Assembly (NCBI GenBank): GCA_938028745.1
Contig: CALIZL010000013.1
Location: forward strand, 1-47,415
DNA from: an uncultured Prevotella sp.
GTDB taxonomy: Bacteria; Bacteroidota; Bacteroidia; Bacteroidales; Bacteroidaceae
Reading direction: 5' to 3'
Length of the DNA: 47,415 nucleotides
This document shows positions 23,879-32,917 of the stretch, one piece after another (the stretch's first letter is position 1; each line of letters opens with the position of its first letter). The position numbers and the translations under genes were made by a program. The notes beneath the pieces were generated by a model. The model saw nothing but the letters and a program-made list of their open reading frames with translations, had not been told where the DNA came from and searched no databases.

Positions 23879-26638
23879 ATGAAAAAAACTATTATATATA
23901 TGTGTGCGTGTGCAATGTCTGGCTTGATGCTCGCTACATCGTGCCAAGACAGCATGGACTTGCAAACGGCCAGCTCCAACACACGCGCTGTTATCATCGA
24001 CAAAGACATCTTTGCCGTACGGGGCCGCATCAACGTAAAGCTGGAAAAGGGTGCCAACCAAGCCCTGCCCACCTCGGCTAAGGGCAATGTAGAGATGCAA
24101 AGCGTGCCTTCGGCCATGGCGTCGGCCATGAAATACGCGGGCGCTTATAAGATGGAACGGGTGTTTAAGCCTGCCGGAATTTACGAAAAACGAACCATTG
24201 CCGAAGGACTCGACCGCTGGTACACCATCTACTTCGACGAAAGCAAAGACGTTGCAGAGGTGTTGCAGCAGTTTAACAAGGCAAGCGGAATAGAATATGC
24301 CGAACGTGTTCTGCCCATCGCACGCCCCAAATTTACGGCTAAACCCTATACAGGCCCAGCCCCACAAACAAGAAATCAGCCCACGGCCTCGACCTTCAAC
24401 GACCCGCTTTTGGCCAAGCAATGGCATTATTACAATGACGGTTCGATAAGTCCACGGGCAAAGAAGGGCGCCGACTGCAACCTCAAACCCGTTTGGGAGA
24501 AGTACACAACGGGTAAAAGCAACGTTATCGTTGCCGTTGTTGACGGCGGAATAGATATTACGCACGAAGATTTGGTGGACAACCTCTACATCAACGAGAA
24601 GGAAAAGAACGGACAAGCTGGTGTGGACGACGACGGGAACGGCTTTGTTGACGACGTTTACGGCTACAACTTTGTTGAGGCGAAAGACGTGGTTGGCGGC
24701 AAGATAGAACCCGACAACGAAGGACACGGCACGCACGTTGCAGGTACGGTCGGCGCACGAAACAACAACGGAATAGGTGTTGCAGGCGTGGCTGGCGGCA
24801 ACGGAGCGGCAGACAGTGGCGTACGACTGATGAGTTGCCAGATTTTCAGGGGCAAAGACGAGCAGGGCGACGCGGCCGCCGCCATTAAATATGCGGCAGA
24901 CAACGGAGCTGTTATCTGCCAAAACTCGTGGGGTTACTCGTCAACGTCGGGCGTTACGTCGATGCCCAAACTGCTGAAAGAGGCAGTTGACTACTTCATT
25001 AAGATGGCCGGATGCGACGCAAACGGCCAACAACGTGCCAATTCGCCCATGAAAGGCGGCGTGGTTATCTTCGCGGCAGGCAACGAAAACAAAGATTTCG
25101 CGGCCTATCCAGCCTGTTATCCCCCCGCAGTGTCGGTCTCGGCGATGGCATGGAACTTCGCTAAGGCCAGTTATAGCAACTATGCAGACTGGGTTACGAT
25201 TATGGCACCAGGCGGCGACCAAGACCGATTCGGCATAGAAGGCGGCATTCTTAGCACCGTTCCCAAGAGTAAGGCGTCTTCGGGCTATGCTTATTTCCAA
25301 GGAACATCAATGGCTTGCCCCCATGTTTCGGGCATTGCCGCCCTCATTGCATCGTACTTTGGCCGACAAGGTTTCACCAACGACGAGCTGAAATCGCGCC
25401 TAATCACGGCATATAGGCCTTTCAACATCGACGAACTAAACCCCGGTTACAAAGGAAAACTAGGCAAAGGGTACATCGATGCCGAGGCTGCGTTCGAGAC
25501 AGACACGAAGATTGCGCCCGAAAAGGTTGGTACACTCACCCTTACTCCCGACTTTGTAGACATCACTGCCGAATGGAGCATCGCAAAAGACGAGGATAAA
25601 ACCGCGGCCTTCTATCGCTTATACATCAGTCCCAACGACCTAACTGCCGAGAATATCAAAGACATGAGCTTTAAAGAAATCAACGGCATGGGGCATAGTT
25701 TGGGCGAAAAGCTTAGGTTTACCTTCGACAACCTGAAAGACAACAAGGCCTATAGCATTGCCGTTGTGGCAGTAGACCGTTGGGGAAACCTTTCAGAACC
25801 CGCCATTCAGAAGTGCACAACCAAGCTTAACCATGCGCCCGAAGTGACCAACTTCCCCGAAAAGGTTATCGAATTGAACAACAACGAGCGTAAAACATTC
25901 AGTTTCAACGTGGCCGACCCCGACGGACACAACTGGGACATAAGGGCCATAGGCGAAACCAAAGGCGTATCGTACAGCATCAACCAAGCCACCGTAACCG
26001 TAAGCCTCATCCCTGTGTTGCAAGCTGGTAGCTACACCTGCACGTTTGTTCTCACAGACGATCTTGGCGCCAAATCGGAGAAAAGCTTTACCTTTAAGGT
26101 CATCCCGTACATGCCGCCTAAGCTAGAACAGCCCTTTGCCAATTACATTGTTGGCTTAGACGAAGGCTCCCTGAACATCTCCCTAAAAGGCCATTACACC
26201 AGCAGCGGCAGCCAGCTTTCTTACAAAGCCAATGTAGCTAACGGCGGCATCGCCTCGGTTCAAGTCAGCAACGACCAACTGCAAATCAAACCTCTCGCAA
26301 GAGGTGTCACACGTGTTAGCGTGCTTGCATCAGATGGTCGCCAAACTTCTTCCGATGGTTCGTTCCAAATTCGCGTCGTCGAAAGAAAGTCGGCACCCGT
26401 CTATGCCGTCTATCCCATCCCTGCAAAGACAGACATTAACGCCTTGCTCAACCCCGAAGTAACGCAAGCAGAGTTCGTTATCAGCTCTACTGTTGGCGAA
26501 CAACTGATGAGTGCCACCGTAACTCCCGACAAGAACAGCGTTGCTACGCTAGACCTTTCAAAGCTACGCCCCGGAACTTACAAGCTTACCGTGCACACCA
26601 GCAAGGGCAATCACACCCAAATGTTCATTAAACGATAA
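23879..26638 (+). CDS. Secreted subtilisin-like (S8) protease with T9SS C-terminal domain
   Basis: A 919-residue serine protease. The N-terminus is hydrophobic and ends LATSC, lipobox-like. A prodomain-like region covers about 40-150. The catalytic domain (about 170-535) shows the triad motifs VVDGGIDITHED (Asp222), GHGTHVAGTVG (His283) and GTSMACPHVSG (Ser477), with the oxyanion Asn in ICQNSWGY. Fibronectin-type and cadherin-like beta modules follow (about 545-840). The last roughly 70 residues (YAVYPIPAKTD...DLSKLRPGTYKLTV...MFIKR) match the type A sorting domain of the type IX secretion system. The protein should thus be exported through the outer membrane and anchored at or released from the surface. 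The PorV-like gene starts 11 bp downstream. Confidence 0.9.
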   Translation: MKKTIIYMCACAMSGLMLATSCQDSMDLQTASSNTRAVIIDKDIFAVRGRINVKLEKGANQALPTSAKGNVEMQSVPSAMASAMKYAGAYKMERVFKPAGIYEKRTIAEGLDRWYTIYFDESKDVAEVLQQFNKASGIEYAERVLPIARPKFTAKPYTGPAPQTRNQPTASTFNDPLLAKQWHYYNDGSISPRAKKGADCNLKPVWEKYTTGKSNVIVAVVDGGIDITHEDLVDNLYINEKEKNGQAGVDDDGNGFVDDVYGYNFVEAKDVVGGKIEPDNEGHGTHVAGTVGARNNNGIGVAGVAGGNGAADSGVRLMSCQIFRGKDEQGDAAAAIKYAADNGAVICQNSWGYSSTSGVTSMPKLLKEAVDYFIKMAGCDANGQQRANSPMKGGVVIFAAGNENKDFAAYPACYPPAVSVSAMAWNFAKASYSNYADWVTIMAPGGDQDRFGIEGGILSTVPKSKASSGYAYFQGTSMACPHVSGIAALIASYFGRQGFTNDELKSRLITAYRPFNIDELNPGYKGKLGKGYIDAEAAFETDTKIAPEKVGTLTLTPDFVDITAEWSIAKDEDKTAAFYRLYISPNDLTAENIKDMSFKEINGMGHSLGEKLRFTFDNLKDNKAYSIAVVAVDRWGNLSEPAIQKCTTKLNHAPEVTNFPEKVIELNNNERKTFSFNVADPDGHNWDIRAIGETKGVSYSINQATVTVSLIPVLQAGSYTCTFVLTDDLGAKSEKSFTFKVIPYMPPKLEQPFANYIVGLDEGSLNISLKGHYTSSGSQLSYKANVANGGIASVQVSNDQLQIKPLARGVTRVSVLASDGRQTSSDGSFQIRVVERKSAPVYAVYPIPAKTDINALLNPEVTQAEFVISSTVGEQLMSATVTPDKNSVATLDLSKLRPGTYKLTVHTSKGNHTQMFIKR

Positions 26639-26649
26639 CCCAAACGAGT

Positions 26650-27636
26650 ATGAATTCAAAACATATCATCATCATGGCCTGCGTAGCACTGCTCGGTGTT
26701 GCGCAGGCTAACGCCCAAGGACAAGACCTTTCGGTGTTGGCTGCAAACCCCGATGCCCGAACAGCGGCTATGGGTAACGCGGCTGTTGCGACCGATGGGA
26801 TGTACCTATACAACAATCCCTCTGCCTTTCTCGGTACAAACAAGAAGTTCTCGGCAGACGCATCGGCCTCCATTTACGAGAAATCCGAAGGCTACGAGGG
26901 AACATTCGGGCTATACACCGCCGCTCTGGGCTACAGGTTTGCCCGTCGTCATGCGGCATTTGCAGGCTTTCGTTACGCTGGTGGCTTAAAACTAAAAGGC
27001 TACGACATGCTTGGCAACCCCACCAAAGACTACGAACCCTACAACTGGACCATCGACTTGGGTTACGCTTACATGCTTGGCAACGGCTTTTCTGCCTATG
27101 CCGTGGGCAATATCCTTTTCAGTCACCTCTCTAAAAATGCCGTTGGGGGTGCCTTTACCGTAGGCGCATCCTATCAAAAGAGCAGCATCACGGCAGGTAA
27201 TAAGCCCACCCACCTGATGCTAGATGCCAAGGTTGGCGCGATAGGTCCGCAGCTCGACTACGGCAACGGCAACAAAAACACCATGCCAACGTATGTGGCC
27301 GTGGGCGGCGCGTTAACCGTCGACGTGGCCAACAAGCACCAAGTTGCAGGCGCATGGTCCACTCGTTATTTCTTCCGCCCATCAGAATACAAGGTACTTA
27401 TGCTTGGCGGCGGACTGGAATACACCTATAACAAAATGGTATCGCTACGTGCCGGCTACGAATATGGCGACCGCAACCTCAGCCATTTCACCATGGGCGC
27501 AGGCTTTAAGTATGGCGGACTGCGCCTAAACGGAGCCTACATGCTGAAAACGGCAGATGCTGGTAGCAGCTTTTTCAGTGTTGGTTTAGGTTACGACTTC
27601 AATAAAAAGCACAATTACAAACAACAGCTTATCTAA
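26650..27636 (+). CDS. PorV/PorQ-family outer-membrane beta-barrel protein
   Basis: A 328-residue outer-membrane protein with a signal peptide (MNSKHIIIMACVALLGVAQANA). The start of the mature part, LSVLAANPDARTAAMGNAAVATDGMYLYNNPSAF, is characteristic of the PorV/PorQ (FadL-like) family. The rest alternates aromatic and small residues in strands ending in a Phe-rich hairpin (FSVGLGYDF). PorV shuttles T9SS cargo to the surface attachment complex. Its position directly after a T9SS-signal protease suggests a dedicated shuttle or sorting partner. Which of PorV, PorQ or a related barrel it is cannot be decided here. It lies 12 bp before the next gene. Confidence 0.65.
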   Translation: MNSKHIIIMACVALLGVAQANAQGQDLSVLAANPDARTAAMGNAAVATDGMYLYNNPSAFLGTNKKFSADASASIYEKSEGYEGTFGLYTAALGYRFARRHAAFAGFRYAGGLKLKGYDMLGNPTKDYEPYNWTIDLGYAYMLGNGFSAYAVGNILFSHLSKNAVGGAFTVGASYQKSSITAGNKPTHLMLDAKVGAIGPQLDYGNGNKNTMPTYVAVGGALTVDVANKHQVAGAWSTRYFFRPSEYKVLMLGGGLEYTYNKMVSLRAGYEYGDRNLSHFTMGAGFKYGGLRLNGAYMLKTADAGSSFFSVGLGYDFNKKHNYKQQLI

Positions 27637-27648
27637 AATCAATAAACG

Positions 27649-29214
27649 ATGAAAAGAACTTTATACACAATTTGCGCCCTAGCAATGAGCCTAACTGCTT
27701 TTGCGCAGAAACTAGACACGCCCAAAGGAAAGCTTGTCGACAACATGTATCGCACCAGCGACTCGTGGGTAAAGCGGAATTGGACAAGCACTGAACCTGG
27801 CAGATACGAGGGTTTAGTCTCTAAAATAGTGGTGGGCGACGACAATTGCCTTTACGTTTACAACCCGCTGTCGGGCCTCGACAGCAAGTCGTGGCTGAAA
27901 CTAGACAAGATTGGCGAAGGCAAGTACAGGGCCGCTTTGCCCCAAGTAATCTACAAAGACGACAACGGCGACGATGATGACGATGAGGGCGGCAGCTCCG
28001 AACGCATATTTAAGCTCAACCGCATGTCTGCCATTGCCGACAATCAGTACAAGGTTGTTGCGGCAGACAAGAATTTCATGGACTTTTCGTGGGATGGTAA
28101 AACGCTTAAGATGTTGGGCACAGGCACCAAAAACGATATGCTTGGAGCCGTTTTCAACGACAAGACATGGGACAGCCAATATGGCGACTGGAATGTCACT
28201 ATCGAAACCTTCGACGAAAAACCCCTTACGCCACCTGCTTCTGCCCCCAAAAAGCAATACATGCTCACCTCAAAAACAGAAACTTCTCCGCGTATCGTTG
28301 AGGTTGCCACACACAACAACGACATCTACGTCAAAGGTATATTCACAAACGAAAAGTTGGCCAACCTGTGGGTAAAGCTCACAAAGGAGGGCAACAAGGC
28401 CGTTCTGCCTACAAACCAGTATCTGGGTACAGCGGTAAAGACCTACTTCAAAAGTTTCTCCAACGATATGGCTCAGTATCACGCTTACGCAGCAGCCTTC
28501 AACGACGAGAACACCGTTGCAGATAAACTGGAATTTAGCGTAGACCCCAAAACAGGTGCACTATCCAACGACAAAATCCTTAAAGTGGTGTTGGGAAAAA
28601 GCAGTTCTACCAACATGCCCAAGGAAGATTTCGGCACGCTTCAAAACTTAGTGCTCACGCCATACGAGCAAAAGGCTGGCAAACCCGAAAAGCCTACGCT
28701 GCACTACTGCTCGGCTGCTCCAAGCTACGACTATTCTGTAACCACCATCACACTGGCCTTCTATGTAAGAAACGTAGATGTTGACGGCAACTATCTCGAC
28801 CCAAACAAGATGTATTACAACGTCTACATCAACGACAACCAAGAGCCTTTCAAGTTTACACGCGCAAGGTATCCCTACATAGAAAAGGACATGACCAACA
28901 TCCCCTTTAACTATCAAGACAAGAGGAACGACGACATCAAGGTTGCAGACAACCAACGCATCCTGCACTTCTACGACGAGACTATCAAAAAGCTGTCGGT
29001 AGTGATGGTTTACGAGGCAGAAGACGGCAAGAAGTATTCAAGCGAACCAATGACAACCCAAGTTGTTTCTACGGGTATCGACAACGCCACCATCAACAAC
29101 GCCCCCGCCCAACAGTACTATTCTGTTGATGGATGCCGACGTCAGCAACTCGAAAAGGGCCTGAATATCGTGAAGTATTCAGACGGAACAACCAAAAAGG
29201 TTCTGGTAAAGTAA
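27649..29214 (+). CDS. Exported protein with Prevotella-type C-terminal tail
   Basis: A 521-residue protein with a signal peptide (MKRTLYTICALAMSLTAFAQ). The body is beta-rich and unrecognised, with a short acidic run near 107-116 (DDNGDDDDDEGG). The C-terminus (STGIDN..., YYSVDGCRRQQLEKGLNIVKYSDGTTKKVLVK) has the G-I-D, Y-x-x-D-G and KGLNIV-K-x-DG-T-x-K-V-L-V-K pattern shared by the ends of many Prevotella exported proteins, probably a sorting or anchoring signal. It is the last gene of the operon, with a strong terminator 50 bp downstream. It may be a partner or substrate of the protease. Confidence 0.7.
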   Translation: MKRTLYTICALAMSLTAFAQKLDTPKGKLVDNMYRTSDSWVKRNWTSTEPGRYEGLVSKIVVGDDNCLYVYNPLSGLDSKSWLKLDKIGEGKYRAALPQVIYKDDNGDDDDDEGGSSERIFKLNRMSAIADNQYKVVAADKNFMDFSWDGKTLKMLGTGTKNDMLGAVFNDKTWDSQYGDWNVTIETFDEKPLTPPASAPKKQYMLTSKTETSPRIVEVATHNNDIYVKGIFTNEKLANLWVKLTKEGNKAVLPTNQYLGTAVKTYFKSFSNDMAQYHAYAAAFNDENTVADKLEFSVDPKTGALSNDKILKVVLGKSSSTNMPKEDFGTLQNLVLTPYEQKAGKPEKPTLHYCSAAPSYDYSVTTITLAFYVRNVDVDGNYLDPNKMYYNVYINDNQEPFKFTRARYPYIEKDMTNIPFNYQDKRNDDIKVADNQRILHFYDETIKKLSVVMVYEAEDGKKYSSEPMTTQVVSTGIDNATINNAPAQQYYSVDGCRRQQLEKGLNIVKYSDGTTKKVLVK

Positions 29215-29266
29215 CCGTCCAAGGTTATATATGGCATTAGCCATACATCCACAAACCCCATAACTC

Positions 29267-29326
29267 ATCTACTTATTGCTCTTTGGTGACGTTCTGCCAA
29301 ACAGCAATAAGTAGATTTGTTTTTTT
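29267..29326 (+). terminator. Terminator of the BACON/subtilase operon
   Basis: ATCTACTTATTGCT (29267-29280) pairs perfectly with AGCAATAAGTAGAT (29303-29316). The inner TTTGG/CCAAA pair extends the stem, and TTGTTTTTTT follows. Confidence 0.9.
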
Positions 29327-29384
29327 AAGTCTTACGTTTACGCCTGCCTTGCATAAGCACCCATGTAGGGGCGGAACACAGCAG

Positions 29385-29411
29385 TTTAAACCCCAATCGG
29401 TTCGTTAGAGC
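29385..29411 (+). repeat. Copy of the TTTAAACCCCAATCGG motif
   Basis: TTTAAACCCCAATCGGTTCG then TTAGAGC matches the ends of the hicAB element and a block inside repeat copies B and C. It is a solitary copy in the gap after the operon terminator. Confidence 0.5.
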
Positions 29412-29473
29412 TTTTGAAAGTAAAGTGAAATGAAACGCCGCCCGTAATCGACAGAGGCGAGAAAACGCACTTT

Positions 29474-30274
29474 TCAAAGAACGAGAGATGAAGGGATAAA
29501 CGCTGCAAGTTTCTTTCTCACCACTTCTATATCATGCTCCCTATTATCCCTCTTTAAGCGTTTCGTTGTACCAAAATCGCTATAACGCAGAATGATAACC
29601 TTTATGCCATGCTTTGGCAACTCCGTTCTTCGTCTCTCGTCATACAAACGTCTTTGCTCTCCCCTAGACACGCCACTTACCGTTTTCTTATTATCGAAGA
29701 ATGGTGTCGACTCAGTATGTTGACTTTCATAATACTCTATCACAAGATTCAAATCCGCATAATAGGCGTCAACAGGCAGCTTTCTCCCAGTATCGCCCAA
29801 CAAAAACTCAAAACAATACTGTTGCAATGCTTCCATTTTTAGCACTTCATTGCAGAGTTCTATTACATAATATTCGTCTGAATCAATTCTACTCGAACCC
29901 TTCTTCCTCACAGATGCGCTATTAGAAACATCAACCAAGCTCTTAGATAATAATGTATTCGCATCCACATCTGCGTTTGCATCCACATCTGCGTTTGCAT
30001 CAACATCCGCGTTTACATCAACAAAAGTCCAATTGGTATTTTTCTGTTTTAATTCTCCGCGAGCGTAAGGTATGTCATGTAGACGGCCTTCGTTATTGAG
30101 TTTTCTGAGAACATTTCTAATAGGCAGCCCATTTCGATGGTCTTTCTTAAAGATACCTTTATCAATAAACAACCCCATAAGTTTAAATGCTGGCACCTGT
30201 CTAGGGTTGGTTTTGTCTGCAAAGTAAGCTCTCAACACGTTGTTAATTGCTTTTACACGTTCTTGCATCTCCAT
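29474..30274 (-). CDS. Putative nuclease with winged-helix-like N-terminus
   Basis: A 266-residue protein from the ATG at 30274 (MEMQERVKAINNV). The open frame runs to 30382, but the extra residues are Leu/Lys-rich and look untranslated. The N-terminal part (about 1-85, VPAFKLMGLFIDKGIFKKDHRNGLPIRNVLRKLNNEGRLHDIPYA) looks like a winged helix. A hexapeptide repeat follows (NADVDA, about 93-110). The C-terminal part (LPVDAYYADLNLVIEYYESQH..., FFDNKK, RGEQRRLYDERRRTELPKHGIKVIILRYSDF) has the Asp...Glu-x-x spacing and R-x-EQR-x-x-D pattern of PD-(D/E)XK-like or Vsr-like nucleases. It stands alone among repeats in an accessory region, so a mobile or defence origin is possible. Function is inferred only. 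Confidence 0.55.
   Translation of the reverse strand: MEMQERVKAINNVLRAYFADKTNPRQVPAFKLMGLFIDKGIFKKDHRNGLPIRNVLRKLNNEGRLHDIPYARGELKQKNTNWTFVDVNADVDANADVDANADVDANTLLSKSLVDVSNSASVRKKGSSRIDSDEYYVIELCNEVLKMEALQQYCFEFLLGDTGRKLPVDAYYADLNLVIEYYESQHTESTPFFDNKKTVSGVSRGEQRRLYDERRRTELPKHGIKVIILRYSDFGTTKRLKRDNREHDIEVVRKKLAAFIPSSLVL
29961..30022 (-). repeat. 18-bp in-frame minisatellite in the nuclease gene
   Basis: Three full units of GCATCCACATCTGCGTTT (29961, 29979 and a two-mismatch copy at 29997) plus a partial one encode the NADVDA repeats. The unit is a multiple of three, so copy-number change would lengthen the linker without a frameshift. Confidence 0.8.
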
Positions 30275-30431
30275 TAGCACACTATTATATTTGATTTGTT
30301 TTAAAGCGATATTTATGCCTGCAAATGTACAATCTTTTTTTGATAAAAGCAACAGTTTGATAGATAACATGCAAACAAACAATCACAACACTAGTTCGGG
30401 ATGATGCCATACAACATAAAAATCATACACA

Positions 30432-30645
30432 CCAACTAACTTCTCTATTCACAAGTTCACAAACAGATAAACCCATAAACTCAAAGCAACTCACATTCTT
30501 ACCACCTCACAAACTCGTTAACTCTAACACTTAACATACCATCAACTCAAAAAACACCTCCTCATAAACTCAACGATTCACAAACTGATAAACCCGTAAA
30601 CCAAAAGACTAACCTCCTCATAAACTCAACAACTCACAGGTTCAT
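30432..30645. repeat. ACTCATAAACTCACAAAC microrepeat array
   Basis: About 210 bp of AACTCAT/AAACTCA-type units in the gap upstream of the nuclease gene and next to repeat copy C. No gene was seen. Confidence 0.7.
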
Positions 30646-30651
30646 TACCTG

Positions 30652-31487
30652 GTTTTGTCATCTTTTCAGCAGGGTTTTTAACACAAAGAGTGCCCTTTTT
30701 CTCCACCAACCGCCCACCATGCCGCAAAAAAACGATTCTCGCGAAGGTTCGTTTTGATGCAAAAAGGGGTAGCTTGTGAATGTTGGCAAAATGAATATTT
30801 ATTTCTATAAGTCGCCATTTGCACCACTTGTTGGGCTGTTTTCAGCTAAATGTGAGGCGTTTTGGTGCTAAATGCAGTGCAATATGCTGCTAAACGCAAT
30901 GCGTTTTGGTGCTAAATGCAGTGTGTTTTGATGCTAAATGCAAGCTAAAATGGTGCAAAACGCCGTGCAAAATGCTGGTAAACGCGAGGTGAAAAGCATA
31001 AATATCCACTGAAATGGTATAAACAAAACCTTTTAAAAACATGAAACACATGGCTAAAAAGGGCAAAACAGCCATCAAAAAGTAGGGTTTTAGGGGCGAA
31101 AAGTGCATATTTGAGCTTGAAAAATTACGAGCTAGGAAGCAAAATAGAAAGGCAAAATGGTGCAAAATGCACGCGAAACTCTTAATTTTGGACTAAAAGC
31201 GAAACACCAAAAGCTGAAATCTGCGGCTAAAAGCATGCTTTTAGACCTGTTTTTTCGCTAGAATGGGGTGGCAAGAAAGGTGTGGTTTGTAAATTATTAT
31301 TACCTAATTTAACTTTAATCTATTTGTTAGAAACAGCCTGAAAGCAGGTCTTTACCGACCGATTAGGGTTAAACCGCTTTCGTTCACCACCTGTTCCATT
31401 GCTTGTCGCCTTGAAATCGCCGTCAAAACAGCATTTTGGGTTCTGCTCCAAGCATTCTTTTCTTCTTCTTGACATACAGTACGGTGT
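30652..31487 (-). repeat. Long non-coding repeat, copy C (inverted)
   Basis: Read on the minus strand it matches copy B from the CPBP tail to the end AGATGACA, over about 835 bp, including the GGTTTAACCCTAATCGGTCG motif (31375-31347), the TTCTAGCGAAAAAACAGG block and the GCGAGAATCGTT/GCGGCA block near 30722-30750. It begins inside the 3' end of the intact CPBP gene. Confidence 0.8.
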
Positions 31488-32274
31488 AAACGATAGAAAT
31501 GCCAATTCCTAATGTAACACATATAATTGAGGCCTCCGGCCCAAACGCTCCACCCGATAATATGTCTGCTCCGCTTATCCTTGGGGTAATAAGTGGCAGG
31601 TAATTTAGTGGCGTACCCGATACGGCACAGCCGAAAACGCCCCCTTCAAGATAGTTCCATGCCCAGTGCATGCCGATGGGCACCCATATTGTTCGGTGGT
31701 AGGCGTAGGCCATTCCGAATAGCCAGCCCGAGGCTAGGGCTATGGCCAACGCTGCCCACAGCGTGGCTCCTGGGTTTCCCAGATGTGCCAGTCCAAAGAG
31801 CAAAGACGACGTTGTAAGGCCTACGGCTATGTTCCACTTGTCGGTTATGAGCCTAAAAAGAATGCCGCGGAAAATAACTTCCTCCATCACGCCTACCAAT
31901 AAGAAAAACGACAGCCAACTGAGTTGACTGGCTACATCGAACTCAACGGTCACAATGCGATAATGTCCGCATAGGAATAAGCACACGATTATCGCCAAGA
32001 AGTATATGGCAGAAACTGCCCAACCAATACCCATCATCTGCATCTTGCCCCTAAAAGACAAGCTTTCACTATCCTCCGCATACCAGCTTAAATACTTCTT
32101 AAAGGCAAATAGCGTAACAACCGCCCCTATTGTGGATAAGGGTATGGCGGCATAGGCTGGAATGTTGCGCAACAACACATACCCAACCACTCCTGGAATA
32201 ATGGTGAATGCCAAAACGCCTAAGACGAGATAGCAGCCCCACGCAAGGTTGTCGTCTTTTGATATGATAGTCAT
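31423..32274 (-). CDS. CPBP-family intramembrane metalloprotease
   Basis: A 283-residue membrane protein with about seven or eight membrane helices and the CPBP (Abi) motifs: EEVIFRG (motif 1), a LAHLGNP region (motif 2) and HWAWNYLEG (motif 3). Family members are glutamic-type intramembrane proteases related to Rce1. In many bacteria they process or give immunity to peptides such as bacteriocins. The C-terminal tail is basic (VKKKKRMLGAEPKMLF), and its last 65 bp are shared with the duplicated fragment at 17278. An HTH remnant lies 44 bp upstream and a second, truncated CPBP gene beyond that, suggesting a decayed bacteriocin- or immunity-type locus. No leader-peptide gene was found nearby. 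Confidence 0.85.
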   Translation of the reverse strand: MTIISKDDNLAWGCYLVLGVLAFTIIPGVVGYVLLRNIPAYAAIPLSTIGAVVTLFAFKKYLSWYAEDSESLSFRGKMQMMGIGWAVSAIYFLAIIVCLFLCGHYRIVTVEFDVASQLSWLSFFLLVGVMEEVIFRGILFRLITDKWNIAVGLTTSSLLFGLAHLGNPGATLWAALAIALASGWLFGMAYAYHRTIWVPIGMHWAWNYLEGGVFGCAVSGTPLNYLPLITPRISGADILSGGAFGPEASIICVTLGIGISIVYTVLYVKKKKRMLGAEPKMLF

Positions 32275-32318
32275 GTTTGATAAAACTTAGTTCAATTTGC
32301 TTGTTTTTGTTATGAACG

Positions 32319-32571
32319 CTAAAACATTAATGTTATTTCATTTTCATCTTTAAATTTGACTTTCATTGCTGTTTTAATCCAAATTAGTGAATAAAAGGTG
32401 TAGTCACTATGGCTGTAATTAATTCTCGCATCCAGTGCACGCAGTTCGTTTTGCACGTTATATAGGTGCCGTCTACTGGCGTGTAGCCTTTGGACGAGTT
32501 CGTCCGGTGCGCCTGTGTTGCACATCTTGATAAGTCGGTGCAGCCTGTTTCGTCGATGTATTTCGTTTCAT
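32319..32571 (-). pseudogene. Frameshifted small HTH-domain protein
   Basis: Reading from the ATG at 32571 and removing one base at about codon 3 gives an 83-residue protein with RLHRLIKMCNTGAPDELVQRLHASRRHLYNVQNELRALDARINYS. This closely fits the small Bacteroidetes HTH_11-type regulators (LI...TG.P.ELA..L..S.R.LY..ELR.L.A.I.Y). As it stands the ATG frame ends early and the HTH frame has no start until an internal Met (32525). A functional shorter form cannot be excluded. It lies just upstream of the CPBP gene and may once have regulated it. Confidence 0.6.
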
Positions 32572-32629
32572 AGTTCTATATTCGTTAGTTTGTTACGTGG
32601 GTTTGTGAATGCCATAGTCACTGACAACA

Positions 32630-32917
32630 TCACAATGTTGCAAGCAAACAAGCAACCAAGTTTATCGAACAATGAAACAGAACGGCATAGAAAAAGCCGA
32701 GATTTATTCGTAAATAGGATAAGGATATGCCACCCGCCAATTGTCGAAAACAAGAAACAACCCCAAACAGCAACACGTGAACATTAATAACGTAGTTGGT
32801 TAGATGGGCTAAAGAGAATGCCATACACCCAAGCAACACAAGGATGGGGTAGGTGCGGGCGTTGCATTTAACCTTTTCGAGCGCGCCTTCGCTAACCAGA
32901 GAATAAAACATATACAA
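32630..32917 (-). pseudogene. Truncated CPBP-family protease
   Basis: A 95-residue ORF ending like CPBP proteins: LVLLGCMAFSLAHLTNYVINVHVLLFGVVSCF (motif 2 region), then YAVLFHCSINLVACLL (motif 3 region with H-x-x-x-N). The first half of the family, including the EExxxR active-site motif, is missing, although SEGALEKVK may be a remnant of it. It is a different, diverged relative of the intact gene at 31423-32274 and not a recent duplicate. Confidence 0.6.
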
